Of a stretch of 64,000 nucleotides of DNA, positions 46,608-57,709 are shown piece after piece. This DNA is from Orychophragmus violaceus. Its lineage: Eukaryota; Streptophyta; Magnoliopsida; Brassicales; Brassicaceae. The stretch's first letter is position 1, and each line of letters starts with the position of its first letter. A program made the translations under genes and the position numbers. The notes beneath the pieces were generated by a model. That model had not been told where the DNA came from. It made no database searches and worked only from the letters and a program-made list of their open reading frames with translations. The DNA is taken from contig CM058233.1 in assembly GCA_030180135.1 (NCBI GenBank), positions 108,231,994 through 108,295,993 of the forward strand, given 5' to 3'.

Positions 46608-47118
46608 CATTATTTCTCTCTTGCTTGATTAATATTTGTTTCAAACTTTATTATCTTCAAGAACTCGGAATGTGAAAATACAATTCATTCTGTTGCTCAG
46701 ATTGCTGAACAATATTGTAAATAGCTTCTTCAAAGTTGTATACTACAGTTGTGAGGGTTTTTCAACTTGTAATCTCATTCCAATCTCAAATCTGTTTGAA
46801 TGGACTAAACCACTTTATTTTCGAGCAGATTACAATCTGATAAGAGTGATAACGGATTAAAATAGTCTGCAATTGGTCCACAACTGATTTATGTTTTTTT
46901 TTTGTTCTTACTGAACAGTTGTAGACAAAAGTAGAACCGAAGCTCAAAGCTAAATCCAAAGTTATCATGAGAAGTCTTGAAGTAGATATGAATAAAATCC
47001 CAGTTAAACACTAAGGGAAAAACATAGCAAGTACTGTAACTGTTTTTCTCCCTAAAACTAGTAGCTAACACATAAGAACATAAGATACTCCATAGTCACA
47101 AACTGTTGATCCATCTTT
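46608..47118. other. Convergent 3' flanks of DAW1 and HMGB gene
   Basis: 511 bp between facing stop codons. Contains both 3' UTRs. Short ORFs are not supported. Confidence 0.5.
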
Positions 47119-48022
47119 TCAATCATCATCTTCCTCCTGTAAAAACAAAAAAAAACATCAGATCAAACAAGTGTTAAAACTAGATATTAGCAACAGTTAA
47201 TAAAGCCAAACACAATAGAGATTCTAAGCTCAAACCTCTTCACTTCCACCTTCATCCTCATCGTTGACTTCAGACTTGGACTTGTCAGAGTCATCATCTC
47301 CAGCTGTATTGGTTCCATTAGCCTGAAAAAAGAAAACATACATTTAACATTTGGCTAGCAGTAAGAAAATGACAAAATTTAAAAATAAACTATATACCAA
47401 TTTCATGTTGTATTTTTGAATAGTCTTGGTGTATTCACTCTTCTTGATCTCTGCCTTGGCTACATACGGAGCTTTATCCTGTTTCATTCGATTTGAGTAA
47501 CAGATCTAAGATTTGAATCCATAAAACTTCAAACAAAAAACTCACTTCATCAGTCATCGATTTCCATTTAGCTCCAGCAGCTTTACCAACCTAGCTTTAC
47601 AAAATTCAAAACTAAGAACCATACGGGAGAGAGATCGTGATTTGAAAAAAAAAAACTCAGATTAGTACTTACAGCTCCGACGGATTTGTTGTTAGGGTTA
47701 GCGAGATTGAACTCCTTACGGAATCCCTCCCTTCAACCAATCATCGGAAATTAACTACCAAATCTACTAATCAAACGCTAGAAGAGGATGAGATGCGAGA
47801 CTTACAGGAAGACGAAGAAAGCACTTGGAGGTCTCTTAGGCTTGTTTGGATCCTTTGTTTTCTTTCCAGCTTTCTTACCTCTCGTTTTCAATCTGAGAAT
47901 CGATTCAAAATCAGAATTAGAGAGAAAGTGAATTTGAAAACAACTTGAATCTCAGATTCGCGATTCAAAAGATACCTATCATCAGTGTTCTTCGCTTGAG
48001 CTTTGGTTTCACCACCTTTCAT
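47119..48022 (-). CDS. HMGB5: HMGB chromatin protein (HMGB4/HMGB5 type), 7 exons
   Basis: complement(join(47119..47136,47236..47322,47398..47478,47546..47590,47673..47730,47806..47892,47976..48022)), 140 aa. Basic N-terminus (KTRGKKAGKKTK), one HMG box about 30-105 (DPNKPKRPPSAFFVFLEGF, KWKSMTDEDKAPYVAKAE) that bends DNA non-specifically, then an acidic tail (DDDSDKSKSEVNDEDEGGSE ... EEDDD). The final exon encodes only EEDDD. Position corresponds to At4g35570 (HMGB5), but from memory the sequence is closer to its paralogue HMGB4 (At2g17560), suggesting this copy kept the ancestral form. An inferred 71-nt leader intron (48031-48101) precedes the ATG. Confidence 0.9.
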
Positions 48023-48030
48023 CTCGCGAT

Positions 48031-48101
48031 CTGCGAAAGAGAAGAAGTGAGAATCGAAGAGTGACTCGGACTTGACTCAGGTGGGTGAGAGCGAGCTTTA
48101 C
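48031..48101 (-). other. 5'-leader intron of HMGB gene
   Basis: On the minus strand GTTCACAG|GTAAAGCTC opens and TTTCGCAG closes a 71-nt intron that ends 8 nt before the start codon. Inferred from splice signals. Confidence 0.5.
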
Positions 48102-48386
48102 CTGTGAACGTTAGTGTTTTTGTTTGACTTTGACGAGCGACGACGACGATTCAGATTTTGTTTCTTCTTCTCCGTTTTAGCCTTAATGTGTATTTAAAGA
48201 TATTACAGATTTTAGTAAGATTTATACTAAAAATAAATACTCCATTTAGTGATGTGGCGGGATTTGCCAGGTAGGTAATTAAGATTTGGTTCTTTGGATC
48301 TTGACCGTCCATATATTCAACATTGTCCAGATTAATTGTGTTTGTAATCTGATTATGCCACGGCTATATGTATGTAGTAATAATAA

Positions 48387-49701
48387 GGGGGAAAAACCAA
48401 AAAAATACGCAAACTAAACTCATTTTTGCCAAAAAAAATACTGATTTTTGCGATTACCTTATTAGTATATGGTCTCGTTAATATTATCATTTTAAATCAC
48501 CAACTAACAAAATGTCAGGATTTTAATACATAATTTTAATGGAGTTAACGTCCCATTAACTGTGTCTCTAACAGAATTATAAAACTGATGGGGAAAAAAC
48601 CCAAAAAATACAACAACTGTACTCGTTTCTGCCGAAAAATACACAGACTTATTACTTGATTAATACACGAACTCACTAATATTATTGTTGTATTTTGCGA
48701 TTACCTGAGCAACTAGTCTTTTCTCCCAAACTTAAATTATACTATCCTTTGTGTAATAAAAAGTAAGAGCAAGGAGACTAATAACAAAGAAAAATGCAAG
48801 AAAACTATGCAATCATGCCAGTAAGACCAAGATGAAAGAAATGATTGAAACTGAGAGCTCAAATCTTCCAAAAATAATCATCAAGCTAAATATGTCATCA
48901 ATATCTTTAACATTCATTAGGCTTTTGATGAATCATGATTGTGCAGGTCAAGTGAAAACATTTGGTTAAAGGATTAGGATCTTGAGATGAAGATGATCTA
49001 AAATGTATTTGTGGTTTATTAAGAACAAAAGGATCACTCAAGAAATAGATGAACTAATGAAAAATGATAAAAGTAAACACTACAAGAAAACATGCCATTT
49101 TTGAGGGTAGAAATCGACGGTTTTCCGTTCCACCAAGAAATTCCGCCAGTTCTATTTCGTTGGAAAAAAATATATGTCGGTTTTTCGTCAGTAAAGGGAG
49201 ATCAATGATGCGGAAAGAAAAGGATCCGGTGTTGGTTTTTGAGGCATTAATTTTTAATAAATTTAAATTTAAAAAAAAATGGAAGAAAGGAAGATTAGAG
49301 CCATGGTCTTATGAAAGAAGTGCACATACTACTTGACTATAGTTACAGTTTAACATACTCTCCAATACACTAAAATATAAATTTAACGGAGTTAAAATGA
49401 CAATATTAACGAGTTCATGTATTATTCGGATAATCGCAAAAGTTTGTGTATTTTTCAGAAAAAGAGTTCAGTTGGTGTATTTTTTAGATTTTTCTCCATC
49501 GGTTTATAACTCCGTTAGAGACGCCGGTAACGGGACGTTAACTCCATTAAAATTATGTATTAAAATCATGACATTTTGCTAGTTGGTGATTTAAAATGAC
49601 AATATTAACGAGTTCATGTATTAATTAGATAATCACAAAGTATGTGTATTTTTTTGGCAAAAACGACTTCAGTTTATATATTTTTGGAGTTTTTTTGTAT
49701 A
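48387..49701. mobile_element. Long-TIR (foldback/Mutator-like) element, 1.3 kb
   Basis: About 320-bp terminal inverted repeats (48387 to about 48700; about 49380-49701): the left arm's ATTTTAATGGAGTTAACGTC and TTTAAATCACCAACTA recur in reverse complement at the right. Each arm contains a shorter tandem sub-repeat (ACCAACTGAACTCxTTT-type). A 9-bp duplication TAATAATAA lies at 48378-48386 and 49702-49710. No transposase in the roughly 680-bp centre, so non-autonomous. Confidence 0.75.
49078..49110 (+). mobile_element. CACTA (En/Spm)-like terminus
   Basis: CACTACAAGAAAACATGCC matches the conserved terminal CACTACAAGAAAA of plant CACTA elements. No opposite end TTTTCTTGTAGTG was found, so this is an isolated end nested in the long-TIR element. 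Confidence 0.45.
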
Positions 49702-50113
49702 TAATAATAATTGGCGCCAATTAGAGATGCAGCTCGAGGAACGCCAGTCTCTCGACTGAGAGGAACGCCTTATGCCTTAGGAAAGAGAGATGCTAGCTCT
49801 TCCTGTCTTCCAGTGGGGTAAGTAGAAGTGATCAACGAAGAAGACTTCCCAGCGCAGTCAAGCAAGATAGGATTCTCAACAGGATAAGTTCCATGGACAA
49901 GGCGAGCTAGCAGCGGTGCTTTCCTTCCGTGCCGTAGGAAACCTCTTCGATTGGTGTGCTAGAGAGCTTTTCTTCCCATATGAGACAAAAAGAAAGAAGA
50001 GAGCCAGGATCACTTCTTTTGACTATGATTGGGCCCGTGGTAGATGAGAGAGCCGAGCTCATAGCTCAAAGGCAAGAACTCCTGATTCAGCTTTGGCTAA
50101 TCTTCTTCTTCTT

Positions 50114-50205
50114 GATTCCAACTCTACAATCAAGGCAGAACGCAGGGAGGAGAAGAGAATAGATTATAGACGGCGGACCGGACCCAAGCTAGGCTGAAGG
50201 CAGGA
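50114..50205 (+). repeat. 92-bp direct repeat in NUMT (second copy 51885-51976)
   Basis: Both copies start GATTCCAACTCTACAATCAA and end CTAGGCTGAAGGCAGGA with no difference seen. In the first copy cox3 follows directly; in the second, unrelated sequence. Fits a recombination repeat of the source mitochondrial genome. Confidence 0.85.
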
Positions 50206-50343
50206 CTGGCTCTAGTATTTACTGGCTTTCAAGGAATGGAATATTATCAAGCACCCTTCACTATTTCGGATAGTATTTATGGTTCTACCTTTTTCTTAGC
50301 AACAGGCTTTCATGGTTTTCATGTGATTATAGGTACTCTTTTC
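50206..50343 (+). pseudogene. cox3: cox3 internal fragment, 46 codons
   Basis: Translates as LALVFTGFQGMEYYQAPFTI ... FLATGFHGFHVIIGTLF, an internal transmembrane segment of cytochrome c oxidase subunit III of the mitochondrial inner membrane. Homology starts abruptly after the 92-bp repeat and stops abruptly at 50343, where TTCGAGCAAGGCTCGATGGA follows. It is a chimeric piece without start or end of cox3 and not expected to be functional in the nucleus. Confidence 0.9.
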
Positions 50344-52256
50344 TTCGAGCAAGGCTCGATGGAATTGAGGTTCGATGTAATTGACCTGCCTTATGTTGGA
50401 CTTCCCAACTTACCTAGCGGAAGAAAAGGGGTACCTAGGCATCCGGCTACCTATCAGGACGAGAAGTTACGTAGAAAGGGAAGAGTTCTAGAGATTCCTC
50501 CGATACCTTTTAGCTGCTTCACTAATAGGCGGCCTACTGGCGTACCTCGAAGTACTCCGGTATATACACCAGGGCAACTTTGAAAGACAAGTTAGCTTCT
50601 AGAGGATCCAGCTACAGGAGAACCAGGAACGGAGAGCTTTCCCCCCAACTCTTTGATCCTTCTTCGGCTTCGATTTGTTATGCCCAGCAGCTCCAACAAG
50701 CCCTAAAGTATCTTGCCGCCTAAAACTCTGCCAAGAAAGCCCTGCTTTACTATCTGCTGTTCACTATCAACCATAGGCGTTCCTCGAGCAAGGCTCGATG
50801 GAATTGAGGTTCGATGTAATCAATCCTTTCTTCTCTTCTTTCTCTTTCTCGAGAAGGAAAGAAAGAGGATGGGGGGGAGGGGGGAATGGGTCGTAGCCCT
50901 TATGAGACGGGTAGGATAGGATTAATATCCGTAGTAGAAATCGAGGTTCCTGTTGAATCATATACTGCGGGGCGCAGGGCGGACGATTTCAAAGCGGACT
51001 CCCCCTCCCCATAAGACCGGATACATAGCTCTTCTGAGTGGGTCAAATTCAAATACAATGAGTGCTTAGGGAAAGTAAGTTGTGGTTGGTTGTTGACCAA
51101 CAAAAGCATGGGAGAAAACCAAAAGGGAGCATAGAGATTTCTTCTCTTATGAGATTGATAGTTTGATCGCGGGGGATCAGTTGCTGGAAATCAAATATGT
51201 AAATAGTCGAGTAGCACCGCTTTCGCGATTTGTGGGATTGATGCCCCAACAGGTTACCTCTATATGTAGCATACTCCTGCTCAGATGGTAATGCATATCA
51301 CACCAATCGAAGAGGAACGGAAGAACGTGCTCGAGAAGCCGTGCCCTGTACTTAACCTCAGCGGAAGATCTAAGCAAGGAAGGGGAGACATACTCCTTTG
51401 CTCAAAGGGACTGTATATCTTCCTTTCGCTCGCTAACTCCAAGGGCGGAAAGCTCACATGATAACACGGAAAAAAAACGGAGCAGATTTGACTCGGCACA
51501 ACCTAACGATACATCCAATACCAATGATCTGTGCCTAGAATACATCCTACCGCAACTACCCAATCTTGTTGCTAATGTGCATGAAGTTTAAGCAGGTGTT
51601 GCGAAGCTGCCCTGCTGCTTTGATTGCGTAGCTACCTCCCGCAGGGAAATGCAGCTAACTCCTTAAAAAGAGAGTTCTGTTCTCGAGGAACGCCAGTCTC
51701 TCGACTGAGAGGAACGCCTTTGAAAGTAGTGTTAAAAAGCCTTACTTCATTGGTTCGATCAGTCTTTTCTTTACTTCCTTACTTATTATCCTCTAACTAA
51801 GACAGGAAGAACAGCTATCACTAGGAAGAAAGTCGGAGAATCTCCTTCTGCATTCCAAATCATCTCAGAGTCAACGAAAACGGCGATTCCAACTCTACAA
51901 TCAAGGCAGAACGCAGGGAGGAGAAGAGAATAGATTATAGACGGCGGACCGGACCCAAGCTAGGCTGAAGGCAGGAAGCTCTATGCTGTTGGGGAACTCT
52001 GAAAGGATCTTACCACCTTCTTGATTTACAATATTTGAGTCTTTGGAGTACTTGGGGATTATATTCCGCGCCGAGGATTTGTGCTTGTGGGCTAGGGTGA
52101 ATATTGTTAGAATTTCATCCGTATCTGTTGTAAATAGGTGTCCGAGTACTATACCGTCCGGTTTTATATCCGAAACAAGAGATATGACACAAGAGAGAGA
52201 AAGATAAACTTCTTCCTGTCAGGCAGAGCTTTGCCAAGAGTTCAATCTTAAGGTCG

Positions 52257-52717
52257 GTACCTATAAGGTAATATTTAAATTAGCATTATTTTCTGGCGGA
52301 ATGATTTTTTATTTAATAAATTTTCTGCGTTCACCATTTGCATTAAAGTATTAATAGTTGATGAACTATATCCTAATAGCATACTGTATCATATTTTATG
52401 CATTGATTATGCCAAGGACAATTTCAAATGTCTCCTCTACAAAACATATCTATATCACTATATGCATGAACACTCACACTCTCATTCTGAGATATATTAG
52501 AAAAATTACTATTATTTTTTCATTTCTACACAGACTATATGTAAACGTTAAAACTTTTGTTTGGACAGAATAAAAAGCATATATTGTTGCGGTATGTTAC
52601 AAAATCTAACTGGTAGTGGTAGATCTATTACGATTTATACATAATTAAACAAAAAAGTGGAACAAAAAAAAAGAAATAAATAAAGCCTTCATATGAAGTT
52701 CATCTCATCTTCTTCGC
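52257..52717. other. Intergenic, no gene
   Basis: AT-rich nuclear sequence between the NUMT and the small ORF. Nothing recognised. Confidence 0.4.
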
Positions 52718-52900
52718 TTACAAACGCGAAAGATTCGAACCTACGGGAAAATAAGACACGATGATTGGAGCTCTCAGAGATTTGTCTTTCTTTTTTGGTT
52801 TCTCCAAGGACAAGACTTTTGGGTCATTACCATCGGTTGAGCTAATCTTTGAGCTGGAATTTGAAACGAAGCAACCAAACAAGAACGCAAAGAGAGACAT
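52718..52900 (-). CDS. Small protein of 60 aa, not recognised
   Basis: ATG at 52900 gives MSLFAFLFGCFVSNSSSKIS, a charged middle (LEKPKKKDK) and the end SYFPVGSNLSRL. A hydrophobic/Cys N-terminus, Ser-rich centre, Lys cluster and YFP-containing tail look like a designed protein rather than random sequence. The C-terminus recalls small Brassicaceae proteins ending in similar FPV..LS.L motifs, which is an impression, not a search result. A TATA-like TTATAAATA lies about 95 bp upstream on the minus strand (52992-53000). An upstream ATG in frame (53032) would give 104 aa but lies upstream of that TATA box, so the shorter start is preferred. Confidence 0.5.
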   Translation of the reverse strand: MSLFAFLFGCFVSNSSSKISSTDGNDPKVLSLEKPKKKDKSLRAPIIVSYFPVGSNLSRL

Positions 52901-53404
52901 GATCGGATATTTTTTAAGTGTATGGAGGAGGAGGTCTGTATACGATGAATGATGTTTATGTTTTATCTCAGGTAGTAATGTGAAGGTTATGTATTTATAA
53001 GACAAAAACCATCGTTGAATATTCTTGGACAAGTTTCTTGGAAGTGACCTTTTATCTTGCTCGCCAAGCTTTGCCCTTTTTAAGTATTATATGTTTGACA
53101 AGTCATGCATACTTTTGACTCTTCTAGTTAAAATATATTGCCAAAACGGACCAATTATTGGTTTATTGATGTGTGGTTTCATTTTCAGAAATAAATTAGG
53201 AGCCATCGTCTTTATATCACTCTCTTATCACGTTCTCTACAAGTTATAACCACAAATAACCCAAAACATCGTCTTCATATCACTATCTTATCACGTTCTC
53301 TACATTGATTTGGGCAATCTTATCAACCCAAAATGCAACCCAATAAGGTTAAGAACGTACCGCATTATGGGCTGAGCCAGTTTTATAATCTTGTCTATGT
53401 TTAA

Positions 53405-54385
53405 AATGTTGTAATGGATAATTTTACCTTACCCTACCCTGACCCTAATAAAATTCTGTCCAGAAAAAACTCTTTCCGAATTATCCTAAAATTACCCTAG
53501 TCTGTTATGGTAACCAAAAAAAAACCCTAAAGCTTCAGGGTTACCTGCAGATACCCTAATTTATTCTCTTGTTTTTTTTTGTGTGTTTTATCTATCATTA
53601 ATTTTTAATCTGTTTTAAATTAAATATGTGTTGAACATTATTATATTTTATATTAATTTATAAATTTAAAATTTTAATAATATTTACCATTTAGAACAAA
53701 AACATAATTTTGTTATCAATTTTATTAAGTTTCTTGTAAATACACATATAAATTTCCAGTTCTGCAAGTAATTGAATTGATGCTTCATCCATTCTACAAA
53801 ACAATCATCAATAATGCAACAATTAATATTAAGACCTGAAAAAGTGAACTTATGGATCAATAAAATTGAACATCCAAACTAAATCCATTTGCACCAGTAA
53901 CATAGTTGTCGACATAGAATTGTGTAATATAATCTCATAAGAAACATTAAAAAAAAAAAATCGTAATGAGAGTAGATGAGACAAGCAAGAAGCGTAAGCA
54001 AGCATCCGATTTGGAAAATTCAGAGACTAAATCCGAACATATTCAGGAATATACTACCAAAAAGTATCAAACTATTGACGAATATGACAATACCATCAAA
54101 TTGACGAGTTAAAATCTTCAGAAGATATATATTTGATTTATATAATGAAACGTACAAGGCTCAGACAAACCGAAGAAAGAGAAAATATGAAGCTTACTGA
54201 AAGATAGCATTGAAAAAACCCTACGGGTACCCTAAACCCTTTAGGGTTATTCTGATTATATCCGCATTTAAAGGACACCCGTCCATTATTAACCCTCATT
54301 TGTTTAGAAAAAAAGAATAGGGTTTTTTCTTTTATTTTTTGGAAGGGTTTAGGGTACCCTACGGGTAATTACCATTTTTAACATT
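53405..54385. mobile_element. TIR element with telomere-like CCCTA ends
   Basis: Left AATGTTGTAATGGATAATTT...TACCCTACCCTGACCC mirrors the right GGGTTTAGGGTACCCTACGG...TAATTACCATTTTTAACATT as an imperfect inverted repeat of about 40 bp. The interior has no transposase. Short CCCTAAACCC-type motifs near both ends are part of the TIRs. No target duplication resolved. Confidence 0.5.
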
Positions 54386-57300
54386 CCTAGTTTAAACCAG
54401 TTGGATCTTTTTGACATGCACGTTTTTTTAGAACTGAGAAGTCCAAATATTGGGTCAGGCCGAACAAAGTTATATCAACAGTTACAACTGACTCAGCCCA
54501 TGATTTTAGAAATGAAAATAAAAGTCCAAAAGGGAAAATGAATCATAGTCATAAGACTCATAACATACTAAATTGACCTAATTGGACTGGAAAAAAAATA
54601 TACTTCCAAATGCCTATTATTTCTCTAGGTCATTTACCAAATTCAACCTCTATAATAGTTCTATATCATTTTTTCTTTAGAAAGAAACGACTAAAAGGGT
54701 CTAAGAGTTTGTATAAGATTTTTTTGTTGAGTGACTGAAAGGATCTCATTAGATTTTTTTTTCATTGTATCGGATTTGAGACTATATATAAAGAGGTTCA
54801 ACGGTTATAAATATTAACATTCACTATAATATAGACCCTATGTAATGTCTCGACCGCCATCATCTGTGAGGTTCATGTCCGCTTACTCGGTCTGTGGATT
54901 CATTTTCGTTTAACGGCCGAATTGTTATTTTTGGGAGACTCGAAAGACTTGATTTACTGTCCCTGCAACTACTATATGATCTTTCCACATATTTTGCCTT
55001 CACTCGCACGATATCGTAAAACATTTTCCAGTAGGTTGCCATTCTTCAACTACTTCAATTTAAACATGTTTAACTCTTGCGTTTTATCTGGACAAATAAC
55101 CAAAAAGATAAATGTACTTCGATGAAATATGTAGTCAAATCAATTATTTTAAACTTCGCCTTGTATACCAAAAACTAAGATGTTACATCATAAAACAAAG
55201 AGTAATTGCCTTAATATCTTTCTCTCTAAGTTTTCCATAAAGTCATTTTTTCTTCTTGGATTTTACTCCCGGTATCACAACAATTAAGATATCTCTGAAG
55301 TCTTTTGGTATATAGAAATGTTAGTCACACAAGCCTAACATATTCCAAGTCATGTTAGTTTGACTTATTGTGGTCGGAAATTGGATCTAACCCTTTCTCT
55401 GGATAGTGAAATTAGGTAGAAGATATTATTTCTTTACCAAAGCATGGTTTCTTAACTAGTCCAAACCAATCTGTAGTCAAGTTAAAAAAACTTTCAAAAG
55501 TGATGACTGATGACAATTTAGTTAATGCAACTAGTGAATGTGTGTTCTTCAGTGGTCCCTTTTGTTAGCTCGTGCTTTGAAAATATACAACGAATGTGGT
55601 GACCACACAACAAAGTCATATTGAATAAAACGTGTACCGTACAAAGAGGTTCGGACCTTGAGACTCTTTCAAGTGTGTATGTGTAGTTGGGTGTGTGTCT
55701 ATAATGACGAAATGTGGAAAATATGAAAATATGTTTTTGTTAATACGTGGACTGAAATTCGTTTTCATATTATCTGGCATTTATACATGGTCGAGTGTCT
55801 TTTTTTCCAATGAATTTATTCAATTTTTTGTTTGTTTTATTGTGGAAACGTTCCGAGAAATTTATAGAAATGCAAATCTATATTATCCAAAGGAAATAAA
55901 CATGAAAATAATATGGCAATAATTTTCCCTCTGATATGAAGTCACTTTATATGACATTACTCAAAAACCTTTTTATACAAAAAGTTTATGATCATTTGAA
56001 AATATTTATTTTGATAAAAGGTTCACGTAATTCACCTACTCACGTCAGTAAAACAGATTAGTATATTTTCTTTGGTCATTGGAGAATTTTGATGTCACCT
56101 AATTTGGAAGCAACTTTCTAAAAAGATTATAGAAACCGAATGATTTACTTAGGTTTGTGGAAAATAAATGAATCAATTCCACAAAGACGCATACGTCCAG
56201 GCCGTCTGAATTAGAGGCTGACTTTTTAAAATTTTACTTTGTAAGGGTTTCCCACTACCATATACTTTTTTGATAAATAACATTATCAAACAACAAAACT
56301 ATGGAAAAGTCTCAACGTGAATCACACCCACCAACACTATGGTCTCAACCCGACCCATATCCACCACGAAGAAATAAATGACCGCACCACTATCTCAGGT
56401 TTTCTGTTTACCCTATGCGGCGATGAACCACGCCACCTTATTCGTTCACCGTACGATCCAATAAGAAACACGGCACTTGAAATGCATGTCTTTCCACGCA
56501 CGTTCCATCGATACATATAGGCCTCAAGCTTCACCCTATCTCATATTTCAACCTATACATACCATTTATCCATCAATACATATAGGCCTCAAGCTTCAAG
56601 CTATCTCATATTCCAGCCTATACATATCCCTTTCCAAAGTCCAAACAATGCAAACACGTATAAGTAAGTCTCAAACATCACAACCATACTTGTTTTAACT
56701 ATTGACCAAGTTTATCTAAAATAAGTGAAGTCTATAGTGGAAGACTGAAGTCTAGAGTAAAATTTGGAGTGGACGAGTGAAGTCTGGAGAGAAAATATAA
56801 AGTCTGGAGTTAACTTAATTAGATTTTCTTGCTCCTCTCTCAACGGGCATATTCTCTCCAACGACTATTTTTCAATTTTTAGACCTAATTACTTCACTTT
56901 GTAATTTTATAAAAGAGTTTATCTTAACTAATATCAAATATACACTCTTGAATATTCATTATCTCTTTTATTATTTCTACTTTCTCTATTCTAGTTTCAT
57001 TCTCTTTATCATTTCGTATTATTCTCTTAAAATCTTTCATTAATGACCTAAGAATATATGTAGATGTCACATACAACAACAAATAGATTAGTTACATAGG
57101 TATACGATTAATTTTATGGTCTCCATCACGAAATTTGTGGGTAAAATTGATTTTCTTTTTCTTTTCATTCTCGTATAATTGAATTATAACTATGATGTGG
57201 ACATGGGTTCTAAAAACGTGAAATAAAATATAAACAATATATGAATTTCAACGTAAAACAAAATTCTCAAATAGTTTTTTACCTGTTCACACAATCATAG

Positions 57301-57709
57301 ATTGAAAAAAGAGATGGTAAGGATATTTTATTTGGTCCATCTTCTTGGCATTTTCGTATATAATTTTAATTCAAAAAGGAAAGCATAAAAAATGACAAAT
57401 AAGACCAAAAACATGGAAAATTGTCATATTAAGAATGGTGGGTTCCTCGACCTTTCTTCTCTCCTTTAATAATCTAGTTAGCCCCATTCCTCAATCTAAA
57501 AGAAAAAAAAAAACTCAAAATCTTCTTATATATATCCCATTTAAACCCCACAATTTCCTTCCCCTTTTTTCTGTTTTCTGTAAATCAAAATTATATTGCC
57601 TCTTTATTAATTCGAAAACTCAAGCAATAAAGGCTTCATAGCTACTGCATCATCCACTAGCTCTTGTCTGAATTAGTAAACAAAGAAGAAGAAGACAACA
57701 ATTGATGAA
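54386..57709. other. Intergenic before the kinase pair; no gene recognised
   Basis: Three kb without a supportable gene. A 65-70 bp tandem duplication is present at about 56506-56570 and 56573-56640 (CATATAGGCCTCAAGCTTCA shared). From about 57170 the sequence is the kinase promoter, which is paralogous to 61265-61755. NTL9 and RKD5, expected here from A. thaliana order, are not seen. Confidence 0.45.

Larger units (their letters stand above)
49711..52256. other. Nuclear insertion of mitochondrial DNA (NUMT)
   Basis: About 2.5 kb that is visibly richer in G+C than its AT-rich flanks and contains a cox3 segment. It carries internal direct repeats: a 38-bp block at 49733-49770 and 51682-51719, a 92-bp block at 50114-50205 and 51885-51976, and a block of about 40 bp at 50344 and 50782. 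Such chimeric short-repeat structure is typical of plant mitochondrial intergenic DNA. The left edge abuts the long-TIR element's target repeat; the right edge is approximate. Minus strand about 52000-52205 has an open stretch including DIKPDGIVLGHLFTTDTDE that I cannot assign. Confidence 0.75.

Noticed and set aside
49956..51499. ORFs of 60-115 codons in the mitochondrial insertion
   Set aside because: Apart from the cox3 fragment none shows a recognisable protein; mitochondrial spacer DNA gives such frames by chance.
53420..54370. CCCTAAACCC runs as interstitial telomere repeat
   Set aside because: Only isolated units, and they form part of the inverted ends of a TIR element rather than a tandem array.
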